This document shows, in pieces, positions 36,477 to 46,421 of a DNA stretch of 64,000 bases. Position numbers and translations under genes: made by a program. Position 1 is the stretch's first letter; every line of letters starts with the position of its first letter. The DNA is from Lachnospiraceae bacterium. Lineage in GTDB: Bacteria; Bacillota; Clostridia; Lachnospirales; Lachnospiraceae. The notes beneath the pieces are model-generated. The model saw only the letters and a program-made list of their open reading frames with translations. It had not been told where the DNA came from and searched no databases. The stretch covers positions 1-64,000 of the forward strand of contig JAFUVF010000056.1 in assembly GCA_017483735.1 (NCBI GenBank), read 5' to 3'.

Positions 36477-36560
36477 ATTATCCCCGGGCATAATACACCC
36501 TAATCCATTTATCGGCATTTCATCCCGATACGTTTAGTATTTTTATCCAAAAAATTTACG

Positions 36561-37592
36561 CTACTTAATCCTCTTTGCCACCACCACGAACCTGCCGTTG
36601 GTTTCCTGATAATCGCAGGTGGAAAGGGTAAGCAGATGGTCTCCGTAGCTTGCAGTGACACCAGTGTCATATAGGGCAACCTTTGCCATTTCCGCCATAT
36701 TCGAATCAAATTCCACATCGCTCAAAGCGTCGATAAACTGATAATATTTAAAACTGACATCCGCTTCATTCCTTATTGCGGAGCGGAATGCATACATTAC
36801 CTGATAGGAGCCATGCTCATAAATTGTATCAAAATTTATGACAGGATGTGACTTGTAATACTCCTCGCTCTCATATTTGTCCAAGGTTCCGAACATAGCC
36901 CCGCTCTTCATATGATGCCCATATAATATGAAATTGGTGCTGGGCTTTAGTACGTCACAATCCTTATCCATAAATATGGAGCCGTTCCTATCCTCCTTCT
37001 GCTCCAGATTATGTGTCAGATAATATTGATTGTCCGTAGTCTGCATTACAGGAAAATCTATCTTCGTATCCGGGATGGACAGCCACCCTATAAGCCTGCT
37101 GTTTTTATTGAGCATGGCGCTGTATTCCTCAAGCACAGGCGGCGCAGTCCGCTCTGTCCCGTCCGTATAGTGTATTACCACAGGCGTTGCAGTCGGCAGG
37201 TTTGCCGGCGCATAATCCTTTAAATTGTTCCACTGCTCATATGTGGCGGTGGTGCGCTTCGTCTCATAAGCATACACGAACACATAGCCAAGGGAGCCTA
37301 GAGCAAACAGAGCGCAGGCAATGATTATTCCCTTTCTGATGCGCTCTCTCTTTTTAAGCTCTCTGCGCACGTATATTTCCATACTTTCGTCAGAAAGAAC
37401 GGTCTTTTTGTCATTAGCATTGTCCTTTTCGCCTGCGCCGCCGGTATGTCTTTCGGATGCGCTTCTTGAAGCTGCTCCGCTCCTTACGTTTGCGCCGTTT
37501 CGTACATTACCCGCAGCTCTTGATGCGCTTCCTGCTCCTGCGGTGCGCTTTGCTTTATCATCCGTAATGACTTTTTTTCTTTTGGGAGCCAT
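36561..37592 (-). CDS. srtB: Class B sortase
   Basis: The 343-residue protein has a long cytoplasmic N-terminus rich in Ala, Gly, Ser and Arg (1-75), a membrane helix (about 87-107) and a sortase domain with His in LYGHHMKSG, catalytic Cys326 in TLSTC and Arg334 in NGRFVVVAKR. TLSTC with the insertions seen before it is typical of class B. It joins surface proteins to peptidoglycan. LRR proteins with a PKT-type C-terminal signal are encoded downstream in the same direction. The gene starts one base after the leuS stop. Confidence 0.9.
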   Translation of the reverse strand: MAPKRKKVITDDKAKRTAGAGSASRAAGNVRNGANVRSGAASRSASERHTGGAGEKDNANDKKTVLSDESMEIYVRRELKKRERIRKGIIIACALFALGSLGYVFVYAYETKRTTATYEQWNNLKDYAPANLPTATPVVIHYTDGTERTAPPVLEEYSAMLNKNSRLIGWLSIPDTKIDFPVMQTTDNQYYLTHNLEQKEDRNGSIFMDKDCDVLKPSTNFILYGHHMKSGAMFGTLDKYESEEYYKSHPVINFDTIYEHGSYQVMYAFRSAIRNEADVSFKYYQFIDALSDVEFDSNMAEMAKVALYDTGVTASYGDHLLTLSTCDYQETNGRFVVVAKRIK

Positions 37593-37593
37593 A

Positions 37594-40005
37594 TTACTTT
37601 CCTACAATATTTACAATCTTTCCGGGCACGTATATCTCTTTTATGATATTTGCCGGAAGCTTGTCGCCAAGCGCTTCCTTTGCCCTTGCGATGACAGAAG
37701 CCTTGTCCTCATCCTTTGCGATATTTATCGTCGCTCGTACCTTTCCCGATACCTGCACTGCTATCTCCACCGTGCTCTCGACACATTTTGCCTCGTCAAA
37801 TTCGGGCCACTTTGCCTGATAAACATAGCCCTCATACCCTGCGAGACTGTAGAGCTCCTCCGTGATGTGCGGGGCAACCGGATTTAGGAGGATAAGGAAG
37901 GTCTTAAATTCAGCCCTGTTTATCTCGCCCTTTTTGTAGAATTCGTTTAAAAGGGTCATGAGCGCCGCTATTGCGGTATTGTACTTTAAGCTTTCATAAT
38001 CCGAATCAACCTTCTTGATTGTCTGATGAAGCTTAGTCTCCAGATCTTTGGAATACTCATCCCCGTCCTTAAGGATATCCTGTAGCTTCCATACTCTCTC
38101 AAGGAATCTGCGGCAGCCTCTCACTCCCTCATCGCTCCATGATGCGGAAAGGTCGAAGGCACCTATGAACATCTCGTATGTACGGAGAGTGTCTGCGCCG
38201 TAATCTCTCACGATATCGTCGGGATTTACGACATTACCCCTCGATTTACTCATCTTCTCGCCGTTTGAGCCAAGAATCATTCCATGGCTTGTGCGCTTCG
38301 CATAGGGCTCCGGACAGGGCACAACTCCCTCGTCATAGAGGAAACGGTGCCAAAATCTTGAATAGAGAAGGTGAAGCGTGGTATGCTCCATTCCTCCGTT
38401 GTACCAGTCTACCGGCATCCAGTATTTGAGCGCTTCCTTGCTTGCAAGCTCATTATTATTGTCGGGGTCAGTATAGCGCAGGAAATACCATGACGAGCCT
38501 GCCCACTGCGGCATTGTATCCGTCTCCCTCTTTGCGTCTCCTCCGCACTTCGGACACTTGACATTTACCCAGTCAGTCATTGCCGCAAGGGGGGATTCTC
38601 CCGTATCTGTAGGCATATAGCTTTCCACCTCGGGAAGCTCCAAGGGAAGCTCATCCTCTGAAAGCGGCACATACCCGCACTTGTCGCAATGTATGATGGG
38701 AATCGGCTCTCCCCAATATCTCTGGCGTGAAAAAACCCAGTCTCTTAATTTGAAGTTTGTCTTTGCGTGACCAATCCCCTTTTCAGTGAGGAATTCCGTT
38801 ATCTTAGCCTTGGCATCCGCCACGGAAAGACCGTTCAAAAATTCTGAATTTACGAGCTTTCCCTCAGCCACATCGGTATATACCTTTTCAGTAACAGGCA
38901 CATCGCTTCCTGCCACAACCTCTATTATGGGGAGGTTGAACTTCTTTGCAAAATCCCAGTCTCTCTCATCATGAGCAGGCACCGCCATAATTGCTCCGGT
39001 TCCGTAGCTCATAAGCACATAATCCGATATCCATACGGGGATTTCCTTGCCGTTTACTGGATTTGTGGCGGTAAGCCCCTTTATCTCAACACCTGTCTTG
39101 TCCTTTGCAAGCTCCGTCCTCTCAAAATCAGACTTCTTCGCAGCCTGCTCCCTGTAGGCAATAAGCTCGTCATAGTTTGAAATCTCATCCTTGTATTTGT
39201 CAATATAAGGATGCTCCGGGCTCATTACCATATATGTTGCGCCAAAGAGTGTATCGGGGCGTGTGGTATAGATGCGGAGCTTGTCCTCCTTTCCGGTAAG
39301 GGAGAAATCGACCTCCGCTCCGGTGCTCTTGCCTATCCAGTTCTTCTGCGAGACCTTTACCCTCTCTATATAATCCACGGTATCAAGCCCCTCGATGAGC
39401 TTGTCCGCATATTCCGTAATCTTAAGCATCCACTGGCTCTGCGCCTTTCTGATGACCTCGGAGCCGCAGCGTTCGCACTTTCCGTTTACTACCTCCTCGT
39501 TTGCAAGCCCCACCTTGCAGGAGGTACACCAGTTTATGGGCATCTCCGTCTTGTAGGCAAGCCCTGCATTGAAAAGCTTAAGGAATATCCACTGAGTCCA
39601 GTGATAATAGTTAGGGTCTGTGGTATTTACTTCCCTGTCCCAGTCAAAGGAATAGCCAAGGGATTTCAACTGTCCCTTGAAGCGCTCAACATTGTTCTTT
39701 GTGACAATCTTAGGATGAATATGGTTTGCAATGGCATAATTCTCCGTAGGCAGACCAAAGGCATCCCACCCCATGGGATAAAGCACATTATAGCCCTGCA
39801 TGCGGCGCTTTCTGGCTACTATATCAAGTGCAGTATATGGACGGGGATGTCCCACATGAAGTCCCTGCCCCGAAGGATACGGGAACTCCACGAGCGCATA
39901 ATATTTCGGCTTACTATAATCATTTGAGGTTTTGAAGGCTTTGTTGTCGTCCCAGACCTTCTGCCATTTATCCTCTACTTCATGATGATTGTACGGTACA
40001 GACAT
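37594..40005 (-). CDS. leuS: Leucine-tRNA ligase
   Basis: The 803-residue class I synthetase has the HIGH motif as HVGH ([13 protein letters not shown]), the zinc cysteines [21 protein letters not shown], the editing domain ([32 protein letters not shown]) and KMSKS followed by RGNVVNPDD. It charges tRNA-Leu. A strong promoter lies upstream. I see no T-box specifier hairpin or T-box sequence in the short leader. srtB follows with a one-base gap. Confidence 0.98.
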   Translation of the reverse strand: MSVPYNHHEVEDKWQKVWDDNKAFKTSNDYSKPKYYALVEFPYPSGQGLHVGHPRPYTALDIVARKRRMQGYNVLYPMGWDAFGLPTENYAIANHIHPKIVTKNNVERFKGQLKSLGYSFDWDREVNTTDPNYYHWTQWIFLKLFNAGLAYKTEMPINWCTSCKVGLANEEVVNGKCERCGSEVIRKAQSQWMLKITEYADKLIEGLDTVDYIERVKVSQKNWIGKSTGAEVDFSLTGKEDKLRIYTTRPDTLFGATYMVMSPEHPYIDKYKDEISNYDELIAYREQAAKKSDFERTELAKDKTGVEIKGLTATNPVNGKEIPVWISDYVLMSYGTGAIMAVPAHDERDWDFAKKFNLPIIEVVAGSDVPVTEKVYTDVAEGKLVNSEFLNGLSVADAKAKITEFLTEKGIGHAKTNFKLRDWVFSRQRYWGEPIPIIHCDKCGYVPLSEDELPLELPEVESYMPTDTGESPLAAMTDWVNVKCPKCGGDAKRETDTMPQWAGSSWYFLRYTDPDNNNELASKEALKYWMPVDWYNGGMEHTTLHLLYSRFWHRFLYDEGVVPCPEPYAKRTSHGMILGSNGEKMSKSRGNVVNPDDIVRDYGADTLRTYEMFIGAFDLSASWSDEGVRGCRRFLERVWKLQDILKDGDEYSKDLETKLHQTIKKVDSDYESLKYNTAIAALMTLLNEFYKKGEINRAEFKTFLILLNPVAPHITEELYSLAGYEGYVYQAKWPEFDEAKCVESTVEIAVQVSGKVRATINIAKDEDKASVIARAKEALGDKLPANIIKEIYVPGKIVNIVGK

Positions 40006-40075
40006 TTTCTCATTCTCCTCTTTTGCACAATTATTGATTCATTTTGCTGTTTTACATAGTTCCACTTAATACTAC

Positions 40076-40104
40076 AGTTTAGTATTTTTTGCTTATGATG
40101 TCAA
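40076..40104 (-). promoter_or_regulatory. leuS promoter
   Basis: Perfect TTGACA, 17 bases, TAAACT on the minus strand. The start codon lies about 70 bases downstream of the -10. Confidence 0.7.
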
Positions 40105-40142
40105 GAGTGCGGAAAATGTGGAAAATGCAGAAAAAAAGAAAA

Positions 40143-40214
40143 GCTGAAAAAGGGACTTGAACCCTCGACCCCTTCATTACGAGTGAAGTGCTCTACCAAC
40201 TGAGCTATTTCAGC
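40143..40214 (-). tRNA. tRNA-Thr (anticodon CGT)
   Basis: The 72-base minus-strand sequence folds as a cloverleaf: acceptor GCTGAAA/TTTCAGC, D arm GCTCAGTTGGTAGAGC, anticodon stem CTTCA/TGAAG with loop CTCGTAA, and T arm with GGTTCAAGTCC. The anticodon CGT reads ACG (threonine). The 3' CCA is not encoded. T-rich sequence follows, which may terminate transcription. Confidence 0.95.
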
Positions 40215-40249
40215 TTATGCATAGGACATTTGCCTTTGCAACAAAAGCT

Positions 40250-40278
40250 ATTATATACGGAAAAGCTCTAAAATGCAA
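40250..40278 (-). promoter_or_regulatory. tRNA-Thr promoter
   Basis: TTGCAT, 17 bases, perfect TATAAT on the minus strand, about 36 bases upstream of the tRNA 5' end. Confidence 0.75.
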
Positions 40279-40286
40279 CCGTTAAT

Positions 40287-41156
40287 TTAATCCTTCTTCA
40301 CATACACATCCAGCTTATTGTAAGGAATCTCTATACCCGCATTATCGAGGGTATTTTTGATATTCTCCCTTAATCTGGATATTCCGTCCCAATAGTCCTC
40401 ATTTTTAAACCAGCATCTGACTATGAGATCGATACCGCTCTCCCCGAGGGAATCTACAAATATTGTCCTGTCCTTGTAATCGAGGGTCTTTTCATCCTCG
40501 CATATAAGCTTGTACAATACCTCTCTAGCGGCTTTGATATCGGCGGTGTATGCCACGGATACGCTGATATCCGCCCTTCTTATCCCCTCCGCCGTGACAT
40601 TCACAATACTTGTATTTGCAAGGGAGCCGTTCGGAAGTATCACGGTTCTGCCGTCAAAGGTAAGGAGCTTTGTGTAGAAAATATTTATCCCCGTTACCGT
40701 ACCCTCCTTGCCCGTTGCGCTCTCTGTGATATAATCCCCTATGACAAAGGGCTTTAATATGAGTATCATTACGCCGCCGGCAAGATTAGACAGACTTCCC
40801 TGCAATGCTAGACCGATTGTTACGCCTGCAGTTCCCAGCAATGCCGCAACGCTTGTCGCATCCACACCAAAGCCGATGCCGATAAAGAGTATCAGGAGCA
40901 CATACAATGAAGCCCTCAAAAGGGAGTCAACGAACTGCACGACTCCTGTCTCCGCCTTCGCCTTATGCATGGACTTATCGACAAGCTTTATCACAAGCCG
41001 TATAAGTCTTGTTCCCACGAAGAATACTATGAGGGCAAAGAATACTCTTAAGCCCAGATTAAACGCCATATTGGGGAGTTTATTCAAAAACTCCTTTACC
41101 GGTCCTATAGCCTCCTTAACATCGGCATAATATATCGCTTCATTTCCTGTTTCCAT
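40287..41156 (-). CDS. mscS: Small-conductance mechanosensitive channel (MscS family)
   Basis: The 289-residue protein has three predicted membrane helices in the first 130 residues. The pore-lining third helix (TSVAALLGTAGVTIGLALQG then LSNLAGGVMILILKPF) is the MscS signature. The beta and alpha/beta cytoplasmic domains follow (GDYITESATGKEGTVTGINI; ILPNGSLANTSIVN). It opens on membrane tension and releases solutes. The start is 6 bases after the GlgB-like gene, with an overlapping AGGAG, so they share a transcript. Confidence 0.95.
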   Translation of the reverse strand: METGNEAIYYADVKEAIGPVKEFLNKLPNMAFNLGLRVFFALIVFFVGTRLIRLVIKLVDKSMHKAKAETGVVQFVDSLLRASLYVLLILFIGIGFGVDATSVAALLGTAGVTIGLALQGSLSNLAGGVMILILKPFVIGDYITESATGKEGTVTGINIFYTKLLTFDGRTVILPNGSLANTSIVNVTAEGIRRADISVSVAYTADIKAAREVLYKLICEDEKTLDYKDRTIFVDSLGESGIDLIVRCWFKNEDYWDGISRLRENIKNTLDNAGIEIPYNKLDVYVKKD

Positions 41157-41162
41157 GACCTT

Positions 41163-43607
41163 TTACTCCTCTGTGGGAACCTTGCGCTTTCTTGCCCTGT
41201 CCGCAACCTTCGTGGTGTTCTTTACCTTTCCTGACGATCTGCCGCCTGATTTGGTCTTACTCTTTCCGGCATTCTTCTCTATCTTCCCCTCGGAGAGCTT
41301 CTCCTTTTTCTCGGCGGTCTTTCTGGAAACCTTCTCCACCACCAGCTCGCCCTTCAGCGCAGACGCCTTCTGTCTGGTCTTTGCCTTCATAATAGGTGTG
41401 TTTCTCTTTATTCTCTCAACGATTACCTTTTCGAGCTCCTCCTCGGTATAAGGTGTGAATTTAAGTATCGAGAGGGACAATGCTGCAAGCTTTACGCTTA
41501 TGGACTGTGTCCTGTCATCCCACTTTACGTCATCCGCCTTTTTGACCCTCGTGTTTATCACATTGCTTCCGCCGTACTGCTCAGCATCGGAATTAAATAT
41601 CTCCTTGTACTTTCCCTCAAAAGGAACTCCCGTTGTGATAGTCTGTGGTATACCGGAGAAATTAGCCACTACCACCAGCATATCTTCGGGATTCCAGGTC
41701 TTTCTCACAAAGCTAATATAGTTCTCGTTTGCAGAGAAATTATTAATCCACTCAAATCCGTCGGGAGAATCGTCATAGAGATACAGCGCCCTCTCCGACT
41801 TATAGAGCCCGTTTAAATCAGCCGTAAGACGGCGAAGCTTCTCATCCTCCTTAAGCTCCTCCCCCGCATAGATAAGCTTCTTTCCGGGATGGGTAAAAAG
41901 ATATGACAGAGTCAGCCGCAGATTCGAAAGCTTCTCCTCCTCCGTGCCGGGCATCCTGTGGAGCAGGGTCTTTTCCTCATCCGAAAGTACCTTATGTGAG
42001 AACGGAATCACAAAATGCTCCGCATAATTGTATACCATACTGAGCACCAGCTCCCCGTGGTGTCCGCTTCTGAATATGGGGTCAAAGCCTATGTAATTCA
42101 TATAGTCATCGATAAAGCCGTTGTTCAGCTTGTAATTAAAGCCAAGCCCGTCCTCGTCCAGGGGTGCCGTCACTCTGGGATATGCAGCCTCCTCCTCGGC
42201 AATGGTCATCACTCCGGGGAAGCGCTTTTTGAGCACGGAATTAAAATGCTTTATATATTCGATAGCCTCAAGATTTTCCACTCCGCCGTACATATTCGGG
42301 AGCCAGTCTCCGTCGTTCTTTCTATAATTGTTATAGAGCATTGCGGATACATTGCTGAATTTAAGCCCGTCTATATGGTACTTGTCAATCCAGAAAAATC
42401 CTGCGGAAATAAGGAAATCCGAAACCTCCGGACGCCCGTAATTGTACAGGTGCATATTGAGATAACCACTCCACCCTCTTCTGTAATCCTCATGCTCAAA
42501 GAGTGCAGTCCCGTCAAAGCTTCTTAAGCCCTCCGGAGAGTCCTCAAAGCCAGAAGGATTAAAGTCTAATATTACGCCTATTCCCGCTTTGTGAAGCTCG
42601 TTTACAAAGCCTGCAAATTCAGCAGGCGCACCATACCTTTTTGTGGGAGCAAAAAAGCTCAAGGTATCGTATCCATCGCCGTTATCATCCTTATACTCCG
42701 CAATCGGCATAAGCTCTATGTGGGTGCAGTTAAGCTCCTTTACATATTTTGCCACCTCTGTGGCGAGGCTCTTGTAATCGGAGTTTTTCTGGCTCCCTTT
42801 TGAAGCCTTGAATCTTGATAGATTTATCTCGCATATGGACACAGGTGCCTCGGTGTAATCAAGCTTTCTTCTGCCGGCAATATAGGTCTGGTCAGTCCAT
42901 TTGAAATTCTCCGTATCGGTAACTATCGATACGGCCTCTCCCTCGGAAATCTCAGTAGAAAATGCAAAGGGATCAGCCTTTTTATAGCTTGCACCGCTCT
43001 TAAGCTTTATATCAAAGCTGTATTTTGCCCCGGCCTCAACATCAGGAATAAAGAGCTCAAAGATTCCTGAGGCGGGAAGTCTTCTCATCTGGTGCGCCGA
43101 GTTGTTCCAAGCATTGAAATCTCCCACGACAGACACTCTCAGTGCAGCAGGCGCCCAGACAGCAAAATATGTTCCCCTATCTCCGTCAAGGGTCATGGGA
43201 TGTGCACCTAGCTTATCATAGATACTGTAGGCAATACCGTTTGTGAATTTCTCTATATCCTTTGCCGTGATCACAGGCTTATGCCTGTAGGGGTCGCCAC
43301 AGACTATTACCCTCTTGTCGGGATATTTTACCTCGAAGCGGTATGGCGGCATCTCCCTTAAGGATATGAGCACCGCAAAAAAACCGTCCTCATCCGCAAG
43401 CTCCATTGGCTTTTCCTTGAAATCCTTTTTTGCCGCATCAAAATCCCACTGTACCGTAACCTCCTCCGCTCCGGGGAAGAACGCCTGCAAAAGGGTCTTG
43501 GAGCCCTCCTTGTGGGGACCTAATATTAAATGCGGGTCTGATGATTCCGAATACGTAATCTCCTCTATCTCCGCCCAATTCATAAGCTTGTATAATCTGT
43601 TATTCAT
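41163..43607 (-). CDS. GlgB-like GH13 protein lacking catalytic residues
   Basis: The 814-residue protein has the domain order of a glycogen branching enzyme: N-terminal carbohydrate-binding domain, CBM48-like domain (GTYFAVWAPAALRVSVVGDFN), GH13 barrel and C-terminal beta domain. The usual DGLRVDAVASM, which carries the nucleophile Asp, reads DGLKFSNVSAM: Ser replaces Asp (42354-42356) and Lys the Arg. DWVPGHF reads DFNPSGF, and SHDEV reads SHKVL. TIAEE, with the acid/base Glu, remains. Branching activity is therefore unlikely. A Lys-rich, low-complexity tail of ~110 residues follows. It overlaps DUF1015 by ATGA. It may bind glycogen or regulate other enzymes. Confidence 0.88.
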   Translation of the reverse strand: MNNRLYKLMNWAEIEEITYSESSDPHLILGPHKEGSKTLLQAFFPGAEEVTVQWDFDAAKKDFKEKPMELADEDGFFAVLISLREMPPYRFEVKYPDKRVIVCGDPYRHKPVITAKDIEKFTNGIAYSIYDKLGAHPMTLDGDRGTYFAVWAPAALRVSVVGDFNAWNNSAHQMRRLPASGIFELFIPDVEAGAKYSFDIKLKSGASYKKADPFAFSTEISEGEAVSIVTDTENFKWTDQTYIAGRRKLDYTEAPVSICEINLSRFKASKGSQKNSDYKSLATEVAKYVKELNCTHIELMPIAEYKDDNGDGYDTLSFFAPTKRYGAPAEFAGFVNELHKAGIGVILDFNPSGFEDSPEGLRSFDGTALFEHEDYRRGWSGYLNMHLYNYGRPEVSDFLISAGFFWIDKYHIDGLKFSNVSAMLYNNYRKNDGDWLPNMYGGVENLEAIEYIKHFNSVLKKRFPGVMTIAEEEAAYPRVTAPLDEDGLGFNYKLNNGFIDDYMNYIGFDPIFRSGHHGELVLSMVYNYAEHFVIPFSHKVLSDEEKTLLHRMPGTEEEKLSNLRLTLSYLFTHPGKKLIYAGEELKEDEKLRRLTADLNGLYKSERALYLYDDSPDGFEWINNFSANENYISFVRKTWNPEDMLVVVANFSGIPQTITTGVPFEGKYKEIFNSDAEQYGGSNVINTRVKKADDVKWDDRTQSISVKLAALSLSILKFTPYTEEELEKVIVERIKRNTPIMKAKTRQKASALKGELVVEKVSRKTAEKKEKLSEGKIEKNAGKSKTKSGGRSSGKVKNTTKVADRARKRKVPTEE

Positions 43608-44854
43608 ACTACATTACCTCCAATTCTGTGCAAAAACAATCCGCTTCTAAGCTTCGGTTCAAACCATGTGGACTTGGGCGGCATAAGCCTCCCTGCATCC
43701 GCCACGTTAAAAAGCTCCTCTATGGAAGTGGGATACATCGAAAAAGCGAGCTTCATATCGGTGTGACACCTTCCCTCAAGCTCCTTCAAGCCCCTTATTC
43801 CTCCCACAAAATCAATGCGCTTGTCCGTCTTTGGGTCAGTTATTCCCAGTATGTCCGAGAGAATATATTTCTGCATTATCGACACATCCAGTCCTTCCAC
43901 GGCATCGTCGGATATTATGTCATTATGCGCCGAAAGCTCATACCATTCATTTTCAAGATACATTCCGAAGGTTGACTTCCTTGCGGGTTTTACGGCATCA
44001 CTCCCGACCCTTGCAACATCAAAATTCTCTGAAAGCGCTTTTAAAAAGCCCTCCTTATCCATACCGTTCAAATCCTTAACTACTCTGTTGTAATCAAGGA
44101 TTTTCAGCTCATCATCCGAAAACAGCACAGAGAGGAAATAATTAAACTCCTCCTCCCCGGTGTATCCCGGATTCTCCTCCCTTCTCTTAAGCCCCACCTT
44201 TACCGCAGAGGCACAGCGGTGATGTCCGTCCGCAATGTATATTGCGTCAAGCTTATCAAAGGCTTCCGATATTTTTAAGATATCGGCATCATCAGAGATT
44301 ACCCAGACCCTGTGGGTAACATTATCATCGCAGGTAAAATCGTATACAGGAGAAAGGGCCTTTACCCTGTCTATCACGGCACGCAATGCGGCATTCCTTC
44401 TGTATGCAAGGAATATGGGACCCGTCTGGAAGCCTGTGATATCCACATGGTTTATTCGGTCCTTTTCCTTGTCCGCACGGGTATTTTCATGCTTTTTGAT
44501 AATATTGCTCTGATAGTCATCTATGGATGCGCACCCGACAATTCCCGTCTGGCTTCTGCCCTCGAAAATCAGCTCATAGAGATAATATACCGGTTTTTCT
44601 TCATGGATAAACCAGCCCTTTTCTATCTCATCCATTATCATGCTTTTTGCTCTGTCGTATACCTCCGGAGCATAGTTATCCACAGAATCCGGAAACTGCG
44701 TCTCCGCCCTGTCAATATTTAAAAATGAATATTTGTTTTGGGAAACAACCTCCTTGGCTTCGCTGCGGTTGTAGACATCATAGGGAAGTGCGGCTATTTT
44801 GTCCGAAAGCTCAGCCTTTGGTCTGTACGCCGCAAAGGGTCTGATATTTGCCAT
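43604..44854 (-). CDS. DUF1015 family protein
   Basis: The 416-residue protein matches DUF1015: NIRPFAAYRPKAELSDKIAA, PYDVYNRSEAKEVV, NIIKKHENTRADKEKDR and IADGHHRCASA. The family is often found near serA and serC, as here with serC-serA about 1.5 kb away, and is suspected of a role in phosphoserine metabolism or related phosphotransfer; its function is not established for this protein. It is first in the operon with the GlgB-like gene and mscS, and has a convincing promoter. Confidence 0.9.
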   Translation of the reverse strand: MANIRPFAAYRPKAELSDKIAALPYDVYNRSEAKEVVSQNKYSFLNIDRAETQFPDSVDNYAPEVYDRAKSMIMDEIEKGWFIHEEKPVYYLYELIFEGRSQTGIVGCASIDDYQSNIIKKHENTRADKEKDRINHVDITGFQTGPIFLAYRRNAALRAVIDRVKALSPVYDFTCDDNVTHRVWVISDDADILKISEAFDKLDAIYIADGHHRCASAVKVGLKRREENPGYTGEEEFNYFLSVLFSDDELKILDYNRVVKDLNGMDKEGFLKALSENFDVARVGSDAVKPARKSTFGMYLENEWYELSAHNDIISDDAVEGLDVSIMQKYILSDILGITDPKTDKRIDFVGGIRGLKELEGRCHTDMKLAFSMYPTSIEELFNVADAGRLMPPKSTWFEPKLRSGLFLHRIGGNVV

Positions 44855-44886
44855 AATTTTGCTCCTATGCTATAATATTTTCTAAT

Positions 44887-44915
44887 ATAATACCAAATTT
44901 TGCGGTATATATCAA
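44887..44915 (-). promoter_or_regulatory. Promoter of DUF1015/GlgB-like/mscS operon
   Basis: TTGATA, 17 bases, TATTAT on the minus strand, about 30 bases upstream of the DUF1015 start codon. Confidence 0.65.
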
Positions 44916-44964
44916 GAATTGACGCTTTAAAGATTGCACAAATGCAAAACGGAAAGGAAAAGAA

Positions 44965-45252
44965 ATGACCGAAGAAAACAGAATTTTGTTAAACCGAATA
45001 AATAAATTCGCAGAGGAGGAAATGTCCGATATTGATGACCCCCAGAAGGTCCCCGTCTCGGTGCAGTTAGACCGTCTGCGCCCGATTTTTGAGGAAATTG
45101 CAAAAGAAAAGAACATATCCCTTGAAGATATGTTCATTCTCTACATGGATTTGCAATCCGAAGCCACCGCCAAGTCCGACAAAAAGCTGAGGGACGAGCT
45201 CAAAAACATCAATGACGGCGAAGGCGAGGATATGCCGCTTTTGTATAATTAG
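44965..45252 (+). CDS. Small acidic protein of unknown function
   Basis: The 95-residue soluble, helical product starts MTEENRILLNRINKFAEEEM and contains RLRPIFEEIAKEKNISLEDM. An AAAGGAAAAGAA purine tract precedes the ATG. It is divergent from DUF1015 and meets serA tail to tail with one base between the stop codons. I do not recognise a family. The regular amino-acid use and ribosome binding site favour a real gene over the minus-strand shadow frame. Confidence 0.65.
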   Translation: MTEENRILLNRINKFAEEEMSDIDDPQKVPVSVQLDRLRPIFEEIAKEKNISLEDMFILYMDLQSEATAKSDKKLRDELKNINDGEGEDMPLLYN

Positions 45253-45253
45253 A

Positions 45254-46420
45254 TTATTTTACAACTCTTACCCTGAATACACCGTCGATTTTTGCAAGAG
45301 CTTCCACAATCTCCTTTGTGGGAGCTTTTTCGACATCGAGCATGGTATATGCCACATCCCCTCTGGACTTATTGGTCATATCGGAGATATTTATGCCTGC
45401 ATTGCCGAATTCTGCGGTAAACTGGGTTATCATATTGGCGATATTCTTGTGGAATATTGCGATTCTTCCTGCCTTCTGGCATACGCCCATGTCGCAGGCG
45501 GGATAATTTACGGAGTTTCTGATATTTCCGTTCTCCAAATACTCCATCAGCTCTTCCACCGCCATGACCGCACAGTTGTCCTCACTCTCCTCGGTGCTGG
45601 CGCCAAGATGAGGTATAACTATGCAATTTTTCTGTCCTGCCGTGGTGGGATTGGGGAAATCAGAAACGTATTTTGCAACTTTTCCTGCATTTATTCCCTC
45701 AAGCACTGCCTTTTCATCAGCAAGCAAATCCCTTGCAAAGTTGAGTATTATAACCCCATCCTTCATTTTGGAGATAGCGTCCTTACTTATCATACCCTTT
45801 GTGGAATCAAGAAGGGGCACGTGAATCGTGATATAGTCGCATACTGCATATATATCATCTACGTTTTCAACATGCTTAACCTCTTTATTTAAGTTCCATG
45901 CAGCAGTTACGGAAAGATAGGGGTCGTATCCGTATACCTCCATGCCGAAATGCCTTGCAAGGTTTGCCACCTTTACGCCTATTGCGCCAAGACCAATAAC
46001 ACCTAACTTCTTTCCGTTAAGCTCCGTTCCGGCATAGGCTTTCTTCTGCTTTTCTGCGGTCTTTGCAATATTTTCGTCGGAGGCGTTTTCCTTGACCCAC
46101 TCTATTCCGCCGTTTATATCCCTTGCCGCAAGCAGCATGCCGGCGATTACGATCTCCTTTACGCCGTTTGCGTTGGCGCCGGGGGTGTTGAATACCACGA
46201 TACCCTTCTCTGCGCATTTATCGAGAGGAATATTGTTGGTGCCGGCTCCGGCTCTTGCAACGCAGAGCAGGCTCTCGGGAAGCTCCATATCGTGCATAAC
46301 TGCGCTTCTTACAAGTATTCCCTCCGCCTCGTTTACATTCTCTGTAATCTCATATTTGTCCGTAAGGTTATCAAGCCCAAGCTTTGATATCGGGTTTAAG
46401 CAATGAATCTTTGTAGCCAT
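45254..46420 (-). CDS. serA: D-3-phosphoglycerate dehydrogenase
   Basis: The 388-residue enzyme has the Rossmann motif GLGAIGVKVANLARHFG, catalytic region residues in RAGAGTNNIPLDKCAEKGI and IPHLGASTEESEDN, and a C-terminal ACT domain (GINISDMTNKSRGDVAYTML). It performs the first step of serine synthesis. The ATG at 46420 is one base after the serC stop, with AAGGAG inside the end of serC; a TTG seven codons earlier is less likely. The ACT domain suggests feedback by serine. Confidence 0.95.
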   Translation of the reverse strand: MATKIHCLNPISKLGLDNLTDKYEITENVNEAEGILVRSAVMHDMELPESLLCVARAGAGTNNIPLDKCAEKGIVVFNTPGANANGVKEIVIAGMLLAARDINGGIEWVKENASDENIAKTAEKQKKAYAGTELNGKKLGVIGLGAIGVKVANLARHFGMEVYGYDPYLSVTAAWNLNKEVKHVENVDDIYAVCDYITIHVPLLDSTKGMISKDAISKMKDGVIILNFARDLLADEKAVLEGINAGKVAKYVSDFPNPTTAGQKNCIVIPHLGASTEESEDNCAVMAVEELMEYLENGNIRNSVNYPACDMGVCQKAGRIAIFHKNIANMITQFTAEFGNAGINISDMTNKSRGDVAYTMLDVEKAPTKEIVEALAKIDGVFRVRVVK

Positions 46421-46421
46421 C

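Noticed and set aside
40006..40142. T-box riboswitch upstream of leuS
   Set aside because: The leader is short and has no specifier loop, T-box sequence or terminator/antiterminator pair. An ordinary TTGACA promoter explains it.
40143..40214. tRNA-Thr as integration site of a genomic island
   Set aside because: No integrase and no repeat of the tRNA 3' end were seen nearby. Genes on both sides look like core genes.
44865..45137. Minus-strand 90-codon frame opposite the 95-residue gene
   Set aside because: The plus-strand frame has an RBS and a typical soluble protein composition. The minus frame is Phe/Ser-rich with no start signal.
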